Part shown: in pieces, positions 60,862-64,000 of the stretch
Position numbering within the stretch: the stretch's first letter is position 1
Layout of the letters: each line of letters starts with the position of its first letter
Notes under the pieces: generated by a model
What the model was told of the DNA's origin: nothing
Databases searched by the model: none
Seen by the model: only the letters and a program-made list of their open reading frames with translations
Assembly (NCBI GenBank): GCA_963734065.1
Contig: CAVTFN010000005.1
Location: forward strand, 1,116,001 to 1,180,000
Reading direction: 5' to 3'
Source of the DNA: DATBLE01 sp963734065
GTDB lineage: Bacteria; Actinomycetota; Thermoleophilia; Gaiellales; Gaiellaceae
DNA: 64,000 bases
Made by a program: the position numbers and the translations under genes

Positions 60862-61650
60862 TCACGGTGTCGGCCTGCCGCGGGTGGTCGGCGCGACGAG
60901 CCCCGCGCGCGCCGGCGGCTCGGGCTCGGGCTCGTTGTAGTCCGCGCCGGCAGCCTCTTTCGACCAGGGCGGCGACGAGACGCCGAGGCGGATGACGAGA
61001 TACAGGTGCAGACCGATCAACGCGAAGATCAGGCCCGGCGCGACCAGCATGTGCAGCGAGTAAAAGCGCGACAGCGTGTCGCCCCCGATCTCGGGGCCGC
61101 CCTGGAGTATCTGGGCCATGATCCCGCCGACGAACGGCCCGTTCGCGGTGATGTTCATGCCCACGACCGTCGCCCAGTACGCGGTCTGGTCGAACGGCAG
61201 CAGGTAGCCGGTGAAGCCCTCGAACATGCCGAGGATCAGGAGCAGCACGCCGATGATCCAGTTCAGCTCGCGCGGGTACTTGTAGGCGCCGTACAGGAAG
61301 ACCCGCGCCATGTGGAAGAAGAGCAGGATGATGAAGACGCTCGCGCCCCACCGGTGCATGCCGCGCACGAGCCAGCCGAAGGTGACGTCGTTCGTGATGT
61401 GCTGGATCGACGAATACGCGTGATCGGGGTCGGGCTTGTAGAACATCGCCAGGATCACGCCGGTGATCGCCTGCACCAGGAAGGCGGTCAGAGTGGCCGA
61501 GCCGAGCGTGTGCGCCCAGCCGGAGTCGCTCGGCACCTTGCGGAAGAGGAAGTACTTGGTCGCGCCGACGAGCCCCGACCGCTCCTCGAGCCAGTCGAGC
61601 GGATAGAGGACGACCGCCTCCATCTGCTTCCGGCGCTCGGACTTGGCCAT
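60862..61650 (-). CDS. qcrB: Cytochrome b (b6-type N-terminal half)
   Basis: A 262-residue cytochrome b subunit with four hydrophobic segments. The haem ligands are H99 and H113 in the second segment and H200 and H215 in the fourth; the second pair is spaced by 15, as in b6, where cytochrome b has 14. GYLLPFDQTAYWA is the quinol-site region. The C-terminal 40 residues are a Pro-rich tail. It carries no cytochrome b C-terminal half, which is encoded by the next gene. It starts 20 bases after qcrA. Confidence 0.93.
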   Translation of the reverse strand: MAKSERRKQMEAVVLYPLDWLEERSGLVGATKYFLFRKVPSDSGWAHTLGSATLTAFLVQAITGVILAMFYKPDPDHAYSSIQHITNDVTFGWLVRGMHRWGASVFIILLFFHMARVFLYGAYKYPRELNWIIGVLLLILGMFEGFTGYLLPFDQTAYWATVVGMNITANGPFVGGIMAQILQGGPEIGGDTLSRFYSLHMLVAPGLIFALIGLHLYLVIRLGVSSPPWSKEAAGADYNEPEPEPPARAGLVAPTTRGRPTP

Positions 61651-61670
61651 CTAGCTGCGGTCCTTCCCGT

Positions 61671-62606
61671 TCATGTCCGGATCTCCGGGATCGGCCAGAG
61701 CCAGAACTCGGGCCCGTCGACGTGCTGCCCCGGGAACTGCAGCCGCGTCTTCTTGATCTTCGCGTCCTTGCCCGTGCCCTCGACCTTTGCGACGCTGAAG
61801 GCGCTGCCGAGGACGAGGTGCCCCCCGACGATCGAGTAGGTGTACCGGTCGAGCGCGCGAACCGGCGGACCGGCGGTGCGGTTGCCCTCGGTGTCGTACT
61901 GACCGCCGTGGCATGGGCAGCCGAAACCGGCGGGCTGCACCGGGGTCAGGGAGAGGACGACGTTGCCCTGCTTGTCCTTGACTTCCTTCTTCTTCGACTC
62001 GTCGATCGGCCCGTTCGGCTGCACCGGACAGCCGAGATGCGCACAGTGGTTCGAGAGGATCGTGAAGCTCGGCAGCTCGCCGAGGAAGCCGTTGTTGCGG
62101 ACGTAGGCGGTGCGCCGGGAGACCTCGCCGGCCTCGGGATCCTCGACGAAGGTGGTGATGATGAACTTGTTGACCGGGAACTCCTCGAGCGGGCCGAGGT
62201 TGACCTTGTGGAAGCTCGTTCCCTCGAAGCCGGACGCGGCGAGCAGTCCGAGCGGCGGAATGGTGATGACCGCGCCGATCAGCGCGCCGAGGCCGAGAGT
62301 CGCGCCCTCGAGGAAGCGGTCGCGCGGATAGCGCTCGCCGGCACCGGAGTCGGGCGTGACCGGTTGCGCGGCGGCGGCCGCGCGCGTCGGCGGCGGCGGG
62401 GGCACCCCCTCGTCGGCACGGTCGACCGACAGGTCGCGGATCCAGACGCCGCCGAAGGCGAACGCGATCACGGCGCCGATGCCGACGGCGATCCAGTTGC
62501 CGATGATCAGCCCGACGAGGACGATCACGAGCCCGATCGCGAACGCGACCGGAAGCAGGGAGGACCCTTGAACGTGTGACTTGTCGTCGCCCTGCCCGGG
62601 CTCCAC
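61671..62606 (-). CDS. qcrA: Rieske iron-sulfur subunit of the cytochrome bc complex
   Basis: A 311-residue Rieske protein. N-terminal hydrophobic segments (about 17-58 and 98-120) anchor it; a Pro/Ala-rich linker lies between. The [2Fe-2S] site is NHCAHLGCP near residue 187 and GCPCHGGQYD near 228, each with the Cys and His ligands. Lys-rich insertion DESKKKEVKDKQG lies between the two motifs. It is the first gene of the operon, behind a clear promoter. Confidence 0.93.
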   Translation of the reverse strand: MEPGQGDDKSHVQGSSLLPVAFAIGLVIVLVGLIIGNWIAVGIGAVIAFAFGGVWIRDLSVDRADEGVPPPPPTRAAAAAQPVTPDSGAGERYPRDRFLEGATLGLGALIGAVITIPPLGLLAASGFEGTSFHKVNLGPLEEFPVNKFIITTFVEDPEAGEVSRRTAYVRNNGFLGELPSFTILSNHCAHLGCPVQPNGPIDESKKKEVKDKQGNVVLSLTPVQPAGFGCPCHGGQYDTEGNRTAGPPVRALDRYTYSIVGGHLVLGSAFSVAKVEGTGKDAKIKKTRLQFPGQHVDGPEFWLWPIPEIRT

Positions 62607-62638
62607 CTTCGACGCTCCTTCCTCGCTTACCGAGCGGG

Positions 62639-62667
62639 ATCAAACCGCCGCCGGGCCACGCTGTCAA
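62639..62667 (-). promoter_or_regulatory. Sigma-70-type promoter of the qcr operon
   Basis: On the minus strand TTGACA (62667-62662) and TTTGAT (62644-62639) are separated by exactly 17 bases. The -10 box ends 32 bases before the qcrA ATG. This is the best promoter match I see in the window. Confidence 0.65.
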
Positions 62668-62719
62668 CGACGTAACACTTGACGCAACGCGCGGGCCAAC
62701 TATTACTCATCCGCCGGTC

Positions 62720-64000
62720 TCAGGCGTGGGGATCGGAGAGCCCGTACTCGCGCCAGCGCTGCGCGACCAGCTCTTTCACGTCGTCGCTCATCTCGATCTC
62801 GGGCGGCCACTCCCGCGCGCCCTCCTCGGGAAGCTTGTGGGTGGCGTCGATGCCGAGCTTGCCGCCGACGAACTGCGTGCCCGGCGCGTGGTCGAGATGG
62901 TCGAGCGGCCCCTCGCTGAGCAGGACGTCTCGCTTCGGGTCGACGTTGGCGGTGACGCGGAAGAAAACGTCCTCGTAGTCGTGGACGTCCACCCACTCGT
63001 CGACCACGACCACGCACTTGGTCAGGCTGAGCATCCCCAGGCCCCAGACCGCGTGCATGATCTTCTGCGCCTGGCCGGGAAACGTCTTGCGGATCGAGAC
63101 GATCGCGCAGTTGTGGAACGCGCCGGCGACGGGCAGGTCGTAGTCGACGATCTCCGGCACCGACATCCGCACCGCCGGCAGGAAGATCCGCTCCGTCGCC
63201 TTGCCAAGCCAGGCGTCCTCGGCCGGCGGCTTGCCGACGACGATCGAGGGATAGATCGCGTCGCGGCGCATCGTCATCGCGGTGACGTGGAACACCGGGA
63301 ACGGCTCCGGCGGCGAGTAGTAGCCGGTGTGGTCGCCGAACGGGCCTTCGATCCCCTCGTCGCCGGCCTCGACGTACCCCTCGAGCACGATCTCGGCCGA
63401 GGCCGGCACCTCGAGGTCGATCGTCTTCCCCTTTACGAGCTCGACGGCGTCCCCGCGCAGGAACCCGGCGAGCATCAGCTCGTCGATGTGCTTGGGCAGC
63501 GGCGCGGACGCGGCGTAGGCGGTGATCGGGTCGAGCCCGAGCGCGACCGCGACCTCCAGCCGCCCCTCGGTCGCCAGGTAGTCCATCCGCCCGTCCTTGT
63601 GGATCTGCCAGTGCATGTAGGTCGAGCGCCGGTCGATCTTCTGCATCCGGTACATGCCGACGTTCCGCGTGCCGGTCTTCGGGTCCCGCGTGATCACCGC
63701 CGGCAGCGTGATGAACGGCGCGGCGTCGCCCGGCCAGCAGGTCTGGATCGGCAGGAGGTCGAGGTTCAGGTCGTCGCCGGTCAGCACGACTTCCTGGCAG
63801 GGGCCGCTGCGCACCGACTTGGGCCGCGAGTCGGCGATCGACTTCAGCTTCGCCAGTCCCTTCACCTTCTCCACCAGGCCCTGCGGGGGCTGCATCTCGA
63901 GGACGTCGCCGAGCTTCCTGCCGACGTCGTCGAGGCGCTCGACCCCGAACGCCAGGCACATCCGACGCTCGGTGCCGAACTGGTTGATCAGCAGCGGATG
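62720..64000 (-). CDS. ubiD: UbiD-family decarboxylase, partial at window edge
   Basis: A prenyl-FMN-dependent decarboxylase, probably for the menaquinone route (MqnL-like) or an aromatic acid. About 426 residues are visible; the frame is open through the window end (HPLLINQFGTERR before the ATG at 63961), so the start is missing. Key blocks are DLLPIQTCWPGDAAPFIT, RMQKIDRRSTYMHWQIHKD, the metal and flavin site EGPFGDHTGYYSP, and QAQKIMHAVWGLGMLSLTK. The glutamate and Arg of the UbiD active site are in these blocks. It lies upstream of the qcr operon on the same strand. Confidence 0.9.
   Translation of the reverse strand, partial: HPLLINQFGTERRMCLAFGVERLDDVGRKLGDVLEMQPPQGLVEKVKGLAKLKSIADSRPKSVRSGPCQEVVLTGDDLNLDLLPIQTCWPGDAAPFITLPAVITRDPKTGTRNVGMYRMQKIDRRSTYMHWQIHKDGRMDYLATEGRLEVAVALGLDPITAYAASAPLPKHIDELMLAGFLRGDAVELVKGKTIDLEVPASAEIVLEGYVEAGDEGIEGPFGDHTGYYSPPEPFPVFHVTAMTMRRDAIYPSIVVGKPPAEDAWLGKATERIFLPAVRMSVPEIVDYDLPVAGAFHNCAIVSIRKTFPGQAQKIMHAVWGLGMLSLTKCVVVVDEWVDVHDYEDVFFRVTANVDPKRDVLLSEGPLDHLDHAPGTQFVGGKLGIDATHKLPEEGAREWPPEIEMSDDVKELVAQRWREYGLSDPHA

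Noticed and set aside
62679..62706. Promoter-like TTGACG-N16-TATTAC on the plus strand
   Set aside because: Both flanking genes are on the minus strand, so it would drive only antisense RNA. The minus-strand promoter next to it is a better match.

Overview
The window is GC-rich, almost fully coding and has no long gene-free stretch. Many neighbouring genes overlap by 4 bases (ATGA or GTGA), so most of it reads as long operons. A high-GC actinobacterium of the Thermoleophilia type (Gaiellales or Solirubrobacterales) is the best guess. This is an inference from base composition, futalosine-type menaquinone genes, a b6-like split cytochrome b with a haem-c tail, a UvrD-like helicase with an HRDC-like end and many short palindromic repeats. 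There is no rRNA gene here to confirm it. I saw no tRNA genes, CRISPR arrays, prophage or transposase genes.

Positions 1-29663 hold a large surface-glycan locus. It starts with a complete set for nucleotide-activated D-glycero-manno-heptose (hddA, gmhB, gmhA, hddC) together with an epimerase and a glycosyltransferase. After it come a GSCFA protein, a PhyH-type oxygenase, an O-antigen-ligase-like membrane protein, a methyltransferase, several glycosyltransferases, a large polytopic membrane protein, DegT-type sugar aminotransferases, sugar epimerases or dehydratases, three different ATP-grasp ligases, a NodB-like deacetylase, a Wzx-type flippase and a carbamoyltransferase. An MFS efflux pump with its TetR regulator, and a shared operator, sit inside this locus.

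Positions 29700-35693 carry an HtrA-type protease behind four 11-bp-phased repeats, a small SHOCT protein, a flippase-like membrane protein, a PIG-L deacetylase, a second ligase-like protein and a FlgD-like Ig-domain protein.

Positions 35706-42662 are the most interesting part. One co-directional run encodes, in transcription order, a short fumarate-reductase-type flavoprotein, class I fumarase-like alpha and beta subunits, phosphosulfolactate synthase, APS/PAPS reductase, APS kinase, ATP sulfurylase and a TauE/SafE-type exporter. It makes sulfite but has no sulfite reductase next to it. Together the genes look like a route from sulfate to a C3 sulfonate and its export. Two unrelated undecaprenyl-diphosphatases (UppP and PAP2 type) lie just upstream.

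Positions 44362-53899 carry an iron alcohol dehydrogenase with a LysR regulator, a Fic protein, a DUF354 protein, a UvrD-like helicase with a C-terminal HRDC-like region, a beta-propeller-like protein, a FlaA1/CapD-type sugar dehydratase and a third sugar aminotransferase. A DedA protein follows at 53883-54557.

Positions 54635-64000 are respiratory. A menaquinone operon (ubiX, menG, polyprenyl synthase, mqnA, a radical SAM enzyme with an unusual CX8CX2C motif, mqnC) follows a cytochrome bc operon (Rieske, cytochrome b, cytochrome b C-terminus fused to cytochrome c), with a UbiD-family decarboxylase at the right edge. A family of palindromes built from GGGWC/GWCCC arms is scattered through the whole window and enters several genes.
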